NCBI GenBank assembly: GCA_934726455.1
Contig: CAKVDS010000001.1
Coordinates: 98,999 to 162,998 of the forward strand
DNA from: an uncultured Bacteroidales bacterium
GTDB taxonomy: Bacteria; Bacteroidota; Bacteroidia; Bacteroidales; UBA932
Direction of reading: 5' to 3'
Length of the DNA stretch: 64,000 nucleotides
Shown: in pieces, positions 44,079-52,304 of the stretch
Position numbering within the stretch: the stretch's first letter is position 1
Layout: every line of letters begins with the position of its first letter
Notes under the pieces: model-generated
The model's database searches: none
Told to the model about the DNA's origin: nothing
What the model saw: the letters and a program-made list of their open reading frames with translations, nothing else
Program-made: the position numbers and the translations under genes

Positions 44079-44866
44079 AATTCAACAGAATCCTTGCAGC
44101 CCTTCTGGCTGCCCTCGCCCTGCTGCCGTCCTGCAAGTCGCAGTACGACATTGTGTTGGAAAGCAGTGACGTGGATTTGAAGTACAATGCCGCGTTCGAC
44201 TATTTCAACAAAGGCAAATATACCCGGGCCGCCTCGCTCTTCGAGTCGCTCGCCCTGCTCACCAACGGCACGGAGCGCGATGACACCGTCAGGTATTATT
44301 GGGGTCTGAGCAACTATTCCAACAAGGACTACTACACGGCGGAGACCAATTTCACGCAGTTCCTTTCAAACTGCCCCAACAGCCCGTTCTCCGAAAGCGC
44401 CGAGTTCCTGCGCATAGATTGTCTGTATAAGGCGACACTCCGCTATGAACTGGACCAGACTCCTACTTATGCGGCGATGAATGCCATCAGCGAGTACCTT
44501 ATAGACCACCCGCAGGGCGCCAATGCCGAGATATGCCGCCACATGCTTCAGGAGCTTGGGGAGAGGCTTGACCGCAAGGCATACGAGAACGCGAAGCTTT
44601 ATTACAGGATGGAGGATTATAAGGCCGCAAGGGTGGCTTTCAAGAATGTCCTCAAGGACGATTCCGACAACATATATCGCGAGGATATTCTCTACTATGC
44701 CGCCATGTCTTCTTATAAATATGCCAGCATGAGCGTCAAGTCCAAGCAGAAAGAGAGATTTCTTGTCTTTGCGGATGACTATCTGAACTTCATAGGAGAA
44801 TATCCTGATTCCCCGTACCGTAAGGAGCTTGATTCGCTGTATGGTAAAGTGAAAGGAAATATTTGA
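44075..44866 (+). CDS. bamD: outer-membrane assembly lipoprotein BamD
   Basis: BamD is the essential lipoprotein partner of BamA in outer-membrane protein insertion. The 263-residue product has a lipobox (ALALLPSCKS) and TPR-type helices beginning at about 35 (LKYNAAFDYFNKGKYTRAAS, RYYWGLSNYSNKDYYTAETN, FTQFLSNCPNSPFSESAEFL). The NSPF/SEYLIDHPQGANAE segment is typical of BamD/YfiO. The gene overlaps trxB by ATGA; the omega-like gene follows, an arrangement conserved in Bacteroidales. Confidence 0.92.
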   Translation: MKFNRILAALLAALALLPSCKSQYDIVLESSDVDLKYNAAFDYFNKGKYTRAASLFESLALLTNGTERDDTVRYYWGLSNYSNKDYYTAETNFTQFLSNCPNSPFSESAEFLRIDCLYKATLRYELDQTPTYAAMNAISEYLIDHPQGANAEICRHMLQELGERLDRKAYENAKLYYRMEDYKAARVAFKNVLKDDSDNIYREDILYYAAMSSYKYASMSVKSKQKERFLVFADDYLNFIGEYPDSPYRKELDSLYGKVKGNI

Positions 44867-44901
44867 AACTTTTTCGGGCGGCGCGTCCGTACAATCAATA
44901 T

Positions 44902-45231
44902 ATGGAAAAGAAAATACCTACAAACACCATCACGCGTGACATCAAGTATCTTGCGCAGCCGACAGGCAACATCTACGAGACAGTTGTAATCCTTTCGAAG
45001 CGGGCCAACCAGATAGCTGTGGCCGAAAAGAAGGAACTGGCCAAGAAACTTGAAGATTTCCGCAACGCAGAACGTGACACCATGGATGAGGTGTTCGAGA
45101 ACAAAGAGCAGATAGAGATCTCCAAATATTACGAGCGCCAGCCTAAGCCGGATCTTGTCGCCATTGCGGAGTTTGAGGACGGCGACCTTTACTACAGGAT
45201 GGCGAAGGAAGACGCTGCCGCCGAGAAATAA
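44902..45231 (+). CDS. RNA polymerase omega-like (Rpb6-type) subunit
   Basis: The 109-residue protein starts at the ATG at 44902. It carries TITRDIKYLAQPTGNIYETV, VILSKRANQIAVAEKKELAK and the terminal ENKEQIEISKYYERQPKPD segment of the Bacteroidota family related to omega/Rpb6. It should bind the beta' subunit and help assemble RNA polymerase. Position after bamD is the conserved place. The ORF upstream of the ATG overlaps the end of bamD and is not needed. Confidence 0.88.
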   Translation: MEKKIPTNTITRDIKYLAQPTGNIYETVVILSKRANQIAVAEKKELAKKLEDFRNAERDTMDEVFENKEQIEISKYYERQPKPDLVAIAEFEDGDLYYRMAKEDAAAEK

Positions 45232-45258
45232 GCCTCTGTCTTCCAGACCAGTGCAGCG

Positions 45259-46929
45259 ATGCTCCGTTCTCTGCATATACAGAACTATATTCTGATAGAC
45301 TCTCTGGATATAACATTTCCGGAGGGTTTAATCATTATTACGGGACAGACCGGAGCAGGCAAATCCATACTTCTCGGGGCACTTTCCCTGCTTTTCGGCG
45401 CCAAGGCCGATGCTGCGATGCTCCGTGAGGGGGCTTCGTCTTGTGTGGTCGAGGCTGAATTCGACTGTCTTGACGACGGAGTCAAGTCCCTCCTTTCCGG
45501 GGAAGATGTAGAGATGGACGGAGACGCCCTTGTCATCCGGCGGGTGGTTTCGGCTTCCGGCAGGTCACGGAGTTTTGTCAACGACATTCCCGTGCAGGTG
45601 AGCCTGCTTCAAAGGCTTTCCACGCGGCTCGTAGACATACATTCCCAGCACAAGAGCCTCCTCCTTTCGGACAAGGGTTTCCAACTTTCCGTTCTCGATT
45701 CTTTTGCCGGCAACGGGGACAATCTCAAAGAGTGCAGTCGCCTGTGGACTCAGCTGCGTCAGATCCGCGCCGCGATCGAATCCCTGCGGGAAACTCTTTC
45801 CAAAGCCGAAAGCGAGAGGGAATACAATGAATCCCAGCTCCGCCAGCTTGAATCAGCCCGCCTTGTGAGCGGCGAACTTGAGTCGCTGGAGGAAGAGCAC
45901 AGGAGTCTGGCCAACGCGGAGCAGATAATGGAAGGGCTCAGCGCCGCCTCCGAGGCTTTTTCTCCGTCGGACGGAGAATCGGATGGGGTTACGGCTTTGC
46001 TCAAGGACGCACAGAAGCAGCTGGAGCATATTGCCCAGTATCTCCCTGATCTTCCGAATCTTGTCTCTCGCATTGAGTCCGCACGCCTGGAACTTGAGGA
46101 TGTCTCTTCCGAACTTGATGTCCTGCTCTCCAGAGTGGATCTTTCTCCGGACAGGCTCGCTGCAGTGGAGGAGCGCATGTCCCTGCTGTATTCACTTCTC
46201 AAAAAGCACTCCTGCACTTCCGTCGACGAACTTATATCCCTGCGGGATTCCCTGTCGGAGAAGGTTGACGGCACTGCATCCATCGCTGACAGGATCGCGG
46301 ATCTGGAGAAGCAGGAGCGTGATCTGCTGGACCAATATCAGGACGTTTGCATAAGGCTTTCAGATGCTCGCAAGAAAGCCGCTCCTCAACTTTCATCCTC
46401 GATTACCGAGTCCCTGCACTTCCTTGAACTTGACCGTGCGGTCTTCGAAGTCTCCGTTGAAGACGGAACTCCTGGGGAGGAGGGCTTGGACAAGGTGCGT
46501 TTCCTTTTCTCTTCTTCCGGCAGGGGGCTGATGGATATTTCCAAAGTCGCTTCGGGCGGAGAGCTTTCCCGTATAATGCTGTGCCTCAAGGCCAAGATGG
46601 CGGAGTTTACGGGTATGCCTACTCTTATATTTGACGAGATAGACACCGGCGTGAGCGGCAGCGTGGCTGACCGCATGGGCCAGATGATATGTTCCATGGG
46701 GCATAATATGCAGGTGTTCTCAATAACCCACCTTCCTCAGGTGGCGGCCAAGGGAGATGCGCACTATCTGGTAGAGAAGAGCATCACCCCCGAGGGGCGT
46801 ACGCTCTCTTCCATATGCAGGATTGAAGGGGAGGAGAGGGTGATGGAGATCGCCAGGCTTCTCAGCGGCTCGGGCATTACTGCGGCGGCTGTGGCCAATG
46901 CACAGGCTCTACTTGACGAGGGTCATTGA
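45259..46929 (+). CDS. recN: DNA repair protein RecN
   Basis: RecN is an SMC-like ATPase involved in double-strand break repair. The 556-residue protein has Walker A GQTGAGKSILLGAL near residue 35, a long coiled coil (about 150-360), the signature region KVASGGELSRIMLCLKAKMA and Walker B TLIFDEIDTGVSG, then VFSITHLPQVAAKGD. Length is as usual. The 3' end overlaps the convergent lipoprotein gene by 21 bp. Confidence 0.95.
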   Translation: MLRSLHIQNYILIDSLDITFPEGLIIITGQTGAGKSILLGALSLLFGAKADAAMLREGASSCVVEAEFDCLDDGVKSLLSGEDVEMDGDALVIRRVVSASGRSRSFVNDIPVQVSLLQRLSTRLVDIHSQHKSLLLSDKGFQLSVLDSFAGNGDNLKECSRLWTQLRQIRAAIESLRETLSKAESEREYNESQLRQLESARLVSGELESLEEEHRSLANAEQIMEGLSAASEAFSPSDGESDGVTALLKDAQKQLEHIAQYLPDLPNLVSRIESARLELEDVSSELDVLLSRVDLSPDRLAAVEERMSLLYSLLKKHSCTSVDELISLRDSLSEKVDGTASIADRIADLEKQERDLLDQYQDVCIRLSDARKKAAPQLSSSITESLHFLELDRAVFEVSVEDGTPGEEGLDKVRFLFSSSGRGLMDISKVASGGELSRIMLCLKAKMAEFTGMPTLIFDEIDTGVSGSVADRMGQMICSMGHNMQVFSITHLPQVAAKGDAHYLVEKSITPEGRTLSSICRIEGEERVMEIARLLSGSGITAAAVANAQALLDEGH

Positions 46930-48126
46930 CAGGTCTTTGCCGTACACAACCCTCCGTACGGCAGTGTTCACTTTTCCGCCTGCCACATCGCGGCTGAACC
47001 TGAAATCGGACTGGAGTCCGCGCCCGTAATTCTCGGGCAGTCTTTTCCACCAGCGCCTGCCGTATGTAGTGCACATCTTCACGAAATAGTTCATCGTGTC
47101 ATACCCCTGGAACGCAAACGATCCCGGCTCACATCCGTATAGAGCCCGGTAGGCGAGAACAAAACTCTTGACCTGCTCCGAGTCGTAGTCGATGTAGTAG
47201 GATGCGGTGAGCCTTGCGTTGGCATTGTACAGATCCAGCACATCAGGGCTGACGCAGTTGCGCACGCGTGAAGTCGTGTAGAGGATGATGTCTCCGCTTA
47301 TCGCGGAGGCGATGCCTATCTGCTTGATGGCGTTGCTTATGAAGCTGTCGTTGTCAGAAGCGATGAGCACTCTGTATTTACCCTTGAGTTCGGGTTTCCT
47401 GAGTTCCTCGGCACTCCCTGTGCTGCGGTAGATGATGCCTTTCCTCTGGAGCCTGTCCAGCAGGTAGGCGGCCTGCTCGCCCGGGGCCGAGTTGTCTTTG
47501 ATGACTATGACCTCGTCTCCGAATTCCATCTCACTTTGCAGCCAGTCCACTATCTCGTCTACTTGGAATGTCCACGGCGTCGGTGCCTGGATGACATTTT
47601 CCCCATTTTCTGCGAGGGCTGCTGACTTGGGCTCCAGCGGTGAAACGAGCATCTTGCGTGAGCAGTATTGGAGCGCCTTCTCTATATCCGCGTATGCGAC
47701 CGGTCCGATTGTCACATCGCTCTCCGAGTATATGGATTCATCGCCGATGTCTTCGCTTGCTGAGTCTATGAATCTCAGATTGACCTTTGTGCCTTGGTTG
47801 CCCATGTCCCTCAGGGCGAGCAGAGCACCGCTGTACATCTCAAGAAATCCGGCTCCCGGCTTTGCTGATGATGCGTTGACGGGGAGAATCAGGCTGACAC
47901 CTGTGGTTGACGGCACGCCGAAGAAAAAATCGTCATCATCCACGATTCCGGTGCTGTCGGCTGCCTGTGTGGTCTCTGGCGGCACTTGTGGCCTTGTCTC
48001 TTTCACTTCTTTCTTCTCTTCAACCGGTTCCGTGCGTTTCTTCTTTCCCGGAAACAGGTACCACTGCGCACAGGCTGTGAGCTGAAGCACGCAGAGCATG
48101 CTCAATATCGTTATGATCTTCTTCAT
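46909..48126 (-). CDS. lipoprotein with a type-1 periplasmic-binding-like domain
   Basis: A 405-residue product with lipobox (LQLTACAQ), a charged linker (KKKRTEPVEEKKEVKETRPQ) and a domain from about 75 onward that looks like a type-1 periplasmic binding fold, as in LppC/LpoA-like proteins and amino-acid ABC receptor families (GVSLILPVNASSAKPGAGFL, DVTIGPVAYADIEKALQYCS, VIVIKDNSAPGEQAAYLLDR, FAFQGYDTMNYFVKMC). Many Bacteroidota relatives carry N-terminal LysM repeats; none is found here. A role in envelope or peptidoglycan control is possible. It overlaps the glycosyltransferase gene by ATGA. Confidence 0.75.
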   Translation of the reverse strand: MKKIITILSMLCVLQLTACAQWYLFPGKKKRTEPVEEKKEVKETRPQVPPETTQAADSTGIVDDDDFFFGVPSTTGVSLILPVNASSAKPGAGFLEMYSGALLALRDMGNQGTKVNLRFIDSASEDIGDESIYSESDVTIGPVAYADIEKALQYCSRKMLVSPLEPKSAALAENGENVIQAPTPWTFQVDEIVDWLQSEMEFGDEVIVIKDNSAPGEQAAYLLDRLQRKGIIYRSTGSAEELRKPELKGKYRVLIASDNDSFISNAIKQIGIASAISGDIILYTTSRVRNCVSPDVLDLYNANARLTASYYIDYDSEQVKSFVLAYRALYGCEPGSFAFQGYDTMNYFVKMCTTYGRRWWKRLPENYGRGLQSDFRFSRDVAGGKVNTAVRRVVYGKDLSMTLVK

Positions 48127-49253
48127 TTCTTGATTGTTTCAGCAAATGCTGTCAGATCCTTGCAGAATCTGTTCCAACTCAGTCTCTCGTTGAGATGCCT
48201 GATGTTCTGGACGTAGTTCTCCTTGAGTTGCGGCTCCGCGAAGTATTTGCGTATCGCTTTTTCCACGCATTCCGGGCTGCACTCCCGGCACACCATCCCG
48301 GTGCCTTCCCGTCCGATGGTCTCCTTGAGCCCGCCGACATCAGTGACTATCATCGGGATCTCAAAATGGTTTGCAATCGCGTTGATGCCGCTCTGGGTCG
48401 CGCTCCTGTACGGGAGGACGGCCACATCTGCCGCAGAGAAGAAATACTTCACCTCGGAGTCACTGATATAGTTGGGGAACAGGCAGATGCGCTTCGCGTT
48501 GGGGGAAGAGTCGATCTGCTTCTGGTATTTGTCGAATGAGCCGTATGGTTCACCTGCGATTATCAGCTGGTATGAGTCGTCCAGCCGGCTGAAGGCATCG
48601 ATGAGGATGTCCAGCCCTTTATAGTCGCGTATCAGGCCGAAAAACAATATGTTGTGATCGCACTCCCGGATTCCCAGCTTCTTCTCTGCTTCCCTTTTGT
48701 CCGTCTTCTCTCCGAAGTGGTCGTAGACAGGGTGGGGGATCACCGTGTAGACGGCATCGCCTTTGAGTTTGAGCAGGTCCTCGGATACCTCCTTGCAGAG
48801 CGTGACGCACCCGTCCACATGCCGCAGAAAATATCTGGTCAGCGGCTTGTCGAAAAAGTGAGGCTCGTGCGGTATCACGTTGTCAAGTATCGCGATGACG
48901 CGGCAGCTGCTCTTCATCTTTGAAGCCACATAGCCCAGAGAGGGGGCGAACCAGGACATCCAGTAGCGCAGGATGAGGACATCAGGCCCCCAGTCGTTTA
49001 TGGCCTTGGCTGTCCGGACCCATGACAAAGGAGAAACCGTATCCAGCAGAGCTTCAGACTCTACGGATACGGCGTCCTTGTCGTCTTCGGAGACGAACTG
49101 TGTCTTGCCCGGAAACAGGATTGAGGGATACTGTCTGGTGAAGTTGAATGCACGCACTTCATGCGACTTCCCAAGTTCTTTCAGGATGTCCGCATTGAAC
49201 TGGGCGATACCTCCCCTGTAGGGGTGGAAGCATGACAGTATGGCAATCCTCAA
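48123..49253 (-). CDS. glycosyltransferase, GT4 family
   Basis: A GT-B type glycosyltransferase of 376 residues. N-terminal donor/acceptor domain begins RIAILSCFHPYRGGIAQFNA; the C-terminal domain has NILFFGLIRDYKGLDILIDA, YISDSEVKYFFSAADVAVLP and the sugar-nucleotide loop ATQSGINAIANHFEIPMIVT. The substrate is unknown, possibly a cell-surface glycan. The start codon is TTG: no ATG or GTG is available before the conserved first strand. It lies 9 bp after the Skp-like gene and overlaps the next gene by 4 bp. Confidence 0.88.
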   Translation of the reverse strand: MRIAILSCFHPYRGGIAQFNADILKELGKSHEVRAFNFTRQYPSILFPGKTQFVSEDDKDAVSVESEALLDTVSPLSWVRTAKAINDWGPDVLILRYWMSWFAPSLGYVASKMKSSCRVIAILDNVIPHEPHFFDKPLTRYFLRHVDGCVTLCKEVSEDLLKLKGDAVYTVIPHPVYDHFGEKTDKREAEKKLGIRECDHNILFFGLIRDYKGLDILIDAFSRLDDSYQLIIAGEPYGSFDKYQKQIDSSPNAKRICLFPNYISDSEVKYFFSAADVAVLPYRSATQSGINAIANHFEIPMIVTDVGGLKETIGREGTGMVCRECSPECVEKAIRKYFAEPQLKENYVQNIRHLNERLSWNRFCKDLTAFAETIKK

Positions 49254-49262
49254 GGCCTGTGC

Positions 49263-49883
49263 TTATTCTGATTTTTTGCCTTTGGTCTTGACGTAGGCTG
49301 CGTTGAGACCTTCAAGCAGTGCGTCTGTGATGTCGAGTTCCGCAGCTCCCGCCACTACCGGCAGAGAGATGATGTCTCCCTGGGTGGCAAGTATGAGAGC
49401 ATATTTCTTGTCGGCGTTGAACTCTGCGATGTAGGTGTTTATCGCATCGGCGATCTGGTTCATCATGACCTGCTGCTCCTCGGCTATCTCCTGCTGTTTC
49501 TGGGCCGCGTAGGTCTGGAAACTGTTCTGCTGCTGCTGGAGTTTCTGGCTCTGGGATTCAGCTACGGACTGGGTGAGCAGGCCTTTGTTGATCTTGTCCT
49601 GGAATGCCTTGATGTCTTTCTCGAGTTTTGTCCCCCTGCGGGTCACCTCCTGATCGATGCTGTTGACCTTTGTCTCCACGACGCTGCGGAGGTCATTGGC
49701 CATGTCGTACTCGCTGATCACGCGGTCCATGTTGAAGTAGACGATGGCTCCGGACTGTGCTGCTGCCGGGGCTGATTCAGCTGACGCGCTGCCGGCCTGA
49801 GTGCTGCCTGCCTGGTTGCAGGATGTGAGCGCGAGGGCTGCTGCGAGCGATCCGGCGCCGAGGATAAGGGAAATCTTGTTCAT
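49263..49883 (-). CDS. Skp/OmpH-like lipoprotein chaperone
   Basis: A 206-residue protein with lipobox (ALALTSCNQ) and a Ser/Ala/Gly linker, then the Skp/OmpH fold: a short strand IVYFNMDRVISEYDMAN, long tentacle helices (KINKGLLTQSVAESQSQKLQ, QQEIAEEQQVMMNQIADAI) and the closing strands KKYALILATQGDIISLP. Skp-type chaperones hold unfolded outer-membrane proteins in the periplasm; lipidation would anchor this one. A second, soluble member lies at 54888 after bamA. First gene of a three-gene minus-strand operon. Confidence 0.85.
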   Translation of the reverse strand: MNKISLILGAGSLAAALALTSCNQAGSTQAGSASAESAPAAAQSGAIVYFNMDRVISEYDMANDLRSVVETKVNSIDQEVTRRGTKLEKDIKAFQDKINKGLLTQSVAESQSQKLQQQQNSFQTYAAQKQQEIAEEQQVMMNQIADAINTYIAEFNADKKYALILATQGDIISLPVVAGAAELDITDALLEGLNAAYVKTKGKKSE

Positions 49884-49923
49884 TTTATGTTGACTTTTTC
49901 TTTTTTGGTCATTGGTAAGCCTA

Positions 49924-49953
49924 CAAAAGTAAGCAAAAAATCTGATATCTCAA
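49924..49953 (-). promoter_or_regulatory. promoter of the Skp-like lipoprotein operon
   Basis: On the minus strand TTG (49953-49951), a 19-bp spacer and TACTTTTG (49931-49924), 40 bp before the ATG. The -33 end touches the pdxJ stop codon. Confidence 0.6.
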
Positions 49954-50666
49954 CCGAGTGTGGCTTCGAGGTATTTATGGATGGTTGTCTCAAGCCCCAT
50001 GTACAGGGCGTCGCAGATAAGTGCGTGCCCGATGCTAACCTCATCCGTCCACGGGATAGTGTGGATGAAATACTGCAGGTTCTCAAGCGAGAGGTCGTGC
50101 CCCGCGTTGAGTCCGAGTCCGATTTCCCTGGCTTTTTCTGCGGTCTTGAGGTAGGGTTCTATGGCCTTCTCCCTGTCTGCGGCATAGTCTGCAGCATAGT
50201 CTGCCGTGTAGAGTTCCACCCTGTCGGCTCCGCACTTCATGGCGCCTTCGGCCATGGCCGGGTCCGGATCGATGAATATGGATGTCCTGATTCCCCTTGC
50301 TTTGAAGGAGGCGCATATCCGGCTGAGGAAAGCGTAATTCTTTACCGTGTCCCAGCCGGCATTGGATGTCAGGGCATCCGGGGCGTCCGGGACAAGGGTG
50401 ACCTGATCCGGCACCACTTCGCAGACCAGGGCGCAGAAACTTCCGGTCGGGTTGCCTTCTATGTTGAACTCCGTCTTCAGCTCCGGGCGCAGCGTGCGCA
50501 CGTCGGAATATCTGATATGCCTTTCGTCCGGTCTCGGGTGTACCGTGATGCCTTCTGCACCGAAACGCTCGCAGTCCAGTGCGGCCTTGAGCACGTCCGG
50601 CATGTTGCCGCCGCGCGCATTGCGCAGCAGGGCAATCTTGTTGATGTTTACACTGAGTCGTGTCAT
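49950..50666 (-). CDS. pdxJ: pyridoxine 5'-phosphate synthase PdxJ
   Basis: PdxJ condenses 1-deoxyxylulose 5-phosphate and 3-amino-2-oxopropyl phosphate to pyridoxine 5'-phosphate, the last ring-forming step of vitamin B6 synthesis. The 238-residue TIM barrel shows [54 protein letters not shown] and [14 protein letters not shown] short in-frame duplication, YAADYAAD, lies near residue 165. The gene is divergent from nadK. Confidence 0.95.
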   Translation of the reverse strand: MTRLSVNINKIALLRNARGGNMPDVLKAALDCERFGAEGITVHPRPDERHIRYSDVRTLRPELKTEFNIEGNPTGSFCALVCEVVPDQVTLVPDAPDALTSNAGWDTVKNYAFLSRICASFKARGIRTSIFIDPDPAMAEGAMKCGADRVELYTADYAADYAADREKAIEPYLKTAEKAREIGLGLNAGHDLSLENLQYFIHTIPWTDEVSIGHALICDALYMGLETTIHKYLEATLG

Positions 50667-50691
50667 CTTCTATAAGACTTTATCTTGGGTG

Positions 50692-50729
50692 CAAAAGTAA
50701 CAATATTTATAATAAATGTGCTAAATTTG
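50692..50729. promoter_or_regulatory. divergent promoter boxes of pdxJ and nadK
   Basis: Minus-strand TACTTTTG (50699-50692) for pdxJ and plus-strand TAAATTTG (50722-50729) for nadK, 22 bp apart; the nadK ATG follows 9 bp later, the pdxJ ATG 25 bp. Confidence 0.55.
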
Positions 50730-50738
50730 GCGATTGTT

Positions 50739-51563
50739 ATGAAACTTGCCGGCTATATTAAGAAAGATGGTCTTTGGGAGGACGCGCGTGTCCGCGGGAT
50801 GATCTCGGCTCTTGAGGCTGATGGCTCGGAGCTGTATCCGGTGGCCTCGGCTGCCGATGTGCAGCCCGGCACTGATGCTCTCCTGAGTCTTGGGGGAGAC
50901 GGAACTTTCCTCTCTGCCGCGCGCATAGCCGTGCCTTCATCTCTTCCCGTGCTCGGGGTCAATCTCGGGCGTCTGGGATTCTTGTCGGAGTGCCGTCCCG
51001 AGGATTTGCCCGGAGCTGTCCGCGCCGGCGGTTTCCGTATCGAGCAGAGGGAACTTCTCCAGGTGTGCACCGATGCGCCCTTGCCTGACGGTTTCTGGCC
51101 TTTCGCCCTCAACGAGACGGTCGTTTCCCGGATAGGGGCTTCGATGCTCGGAGTGGATGTGGAACTTGACGGGGAGATGCTCCCGACCTGGTGGGCTGAC
51201 GGACTTCTTGTGGCTACCAGCACGGGTTCCACCGCTTATTCGCTGAGTGTCGGCGGCCCGATCTGTACCCCTGATGCGCGGGTGTTCATCGTGGCCCCGG
51301 TTTCTCCACATAACCTCAATGTGCGTCCGCTCGTGGTTCCGCATACTTCGCATATAGCTATCAGATTCCGCTCAAGGGAGGGGAGCGTGGCCCTGTCGGT
51401 AGACAACCGTACCTGCCGTATCCCCGCCTGCGCCAGAGTTGAGGTGTGCGCCTTGCCGTGCAGTCTCAAGCGGCTCTGCATCGGAAAGCCCAATTTTATC
51501 AACGCGCTTCGTACCAGGCTCCTGTGGGGTGAGGATGTGCGCAACAGCAACGAAACATTATGA
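50739..51563 (+). CDS. nadK: NAD kinase
   Basis: NadK phosphorylates NAD to NADP. The 274-residue protein from the ATG at 50739 has the diagnostic LSLGGDGTFLSAARI, VNLGRLGFLSE, the ALNETVV motif and WWADGLLVATSTGSTAYSLS. A frame extension to 50685 would include the promoter. It is coupled to uppS by an ATGA overlap, a conserved order that continues to bamA. Confidence 0.94.
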   Translation: MKLAGYIKKDGLWEDARVRGMISALEADGSELYPVASAADVQPGTDALLSLGGDGTFLSAARIAVPSSLPVLGVNLGRLGFLSECRPEDLPGAVRAGGFRIEQRELLQVCTDAPLPDGFWPFALNETVVSRIGASMLGVDVELDGEMLPTWWADGLLVATSTGSTAYSLSVGGPICTPDARVFIVAPVSPHNLNVRPLVVPHTSHIAIRFRSREGSVALSVDNRTCRIPACARVEVCALPCSLKRLCIGKPNFINALRTRLLWGEDVRNSNETL

Positions 51564-52273
51564 CTATGATACCAGAAGAGAAACTGCCGCGGCATGTGTC
51601 GCTGATTATGGACGGCAATGGAAGATGGGCCAGGCAGAGGGGGAAAGAAAGAGTATACGGGCATTTCGAGGGTGTGGAAAGCGTCCGCGCCGTGATGGAG
51701 ACTTCTGTCGAGCTGGGCATTGAATATGTGTCTTTTTTCGCTTTCTCCGAGGAGAACTGGGGAAGGCCCGCCGATGAGGTCAGCACTCTCATGGAACTGA
51801 TGTGCAGGGCCATGGAAAACGAGCTGCCGACTTTTCTCGGCCATGGGGTGCGCTTCATGGTGCTTGGTGACAGGGCGAGGCTTTCGGACTCGCTCAATGC
51901 CGTGATAGACAGGATAATGGCGGCTACTTCAGAGGGGAAAGACCTGACGATGATACTGTTCCTCAGTTATAGCGGACGTTGGGATATACTTCAGGCTGCC
52001 GAGAGGATGGCACACGATTTGATTGAACACCCCGGTCGTCATTTCGGGGCGGAGGATTTCTCCCGGTATCTGGTGACTGGCGGCATTCCGGATCCGGATC
52101 TGCTGATACGCACCTCTGGCGAGGAGAGGATAAGCAACTACCTGCTTTGGCAGACGGCCTACACTGAATTTGTGTTTACGGACACTCTTTGGCCCGACTT
52201 CCGTCGGGATGAGTACCTGGCTGCGCTTGAGGAATATGCATCACGGGAGCGGAGGTTCGGAAAAGTCAAATAA
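51560..52273 (+). CDS. uppS: isoprenyl transferase, undecaprenyl diphosphate synthase type
   Basis: This cis-prenyltransferase makes the C55 lipid carrier of peptidoglycan and surface glycans. The 237-residue protein has HVSLIMDGNGRWARQRGKER (catalytic Asp), SFFAFSEENWGRP, DLLIRTSGEERISNYLLWQT and TEFVFTDTLWPDF. The start at 51560 lies in the ATGA overlap with nadK; an in-frame ATG at 51566 is an alternative. Confidence 0.95.
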   Translation: MTMIPEEKLPRHVSLIMDGNGRWARQRGKERVYGHFEGVESVRAVMETSVELGIEYVSFFAFSEENWGRPADEVSTLMELMCRAMENELPTFLGHGVRFMVLGDRARLSDSLNAVIDRIMAATSEGKDLTMILFLSYSGRWDILQAAERMAHDLIEHPGRHFGAEDFSRYLVTGGIPDPDLLIRTSGEERISNYLLWQTAYTEFVFTDTLWPDFRRDEYLAALEEYASRERRFGKVK

Positions 52274-52279
52274 TTGGGC

Positions 52280-52287
52280 TATATTTG
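52280..52287 (+). promoter_or_regulatory. -7 promoter box before bamA
   Basis: TATATTTG between uppS and bamA, 17 bp before the ATG at 52305. No convincing -33 element; it may give extra transcription of bamA. Confidence 0.4.
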
Positions 52288-52304
52288 TGAATTATTGATT
52301 GAAG

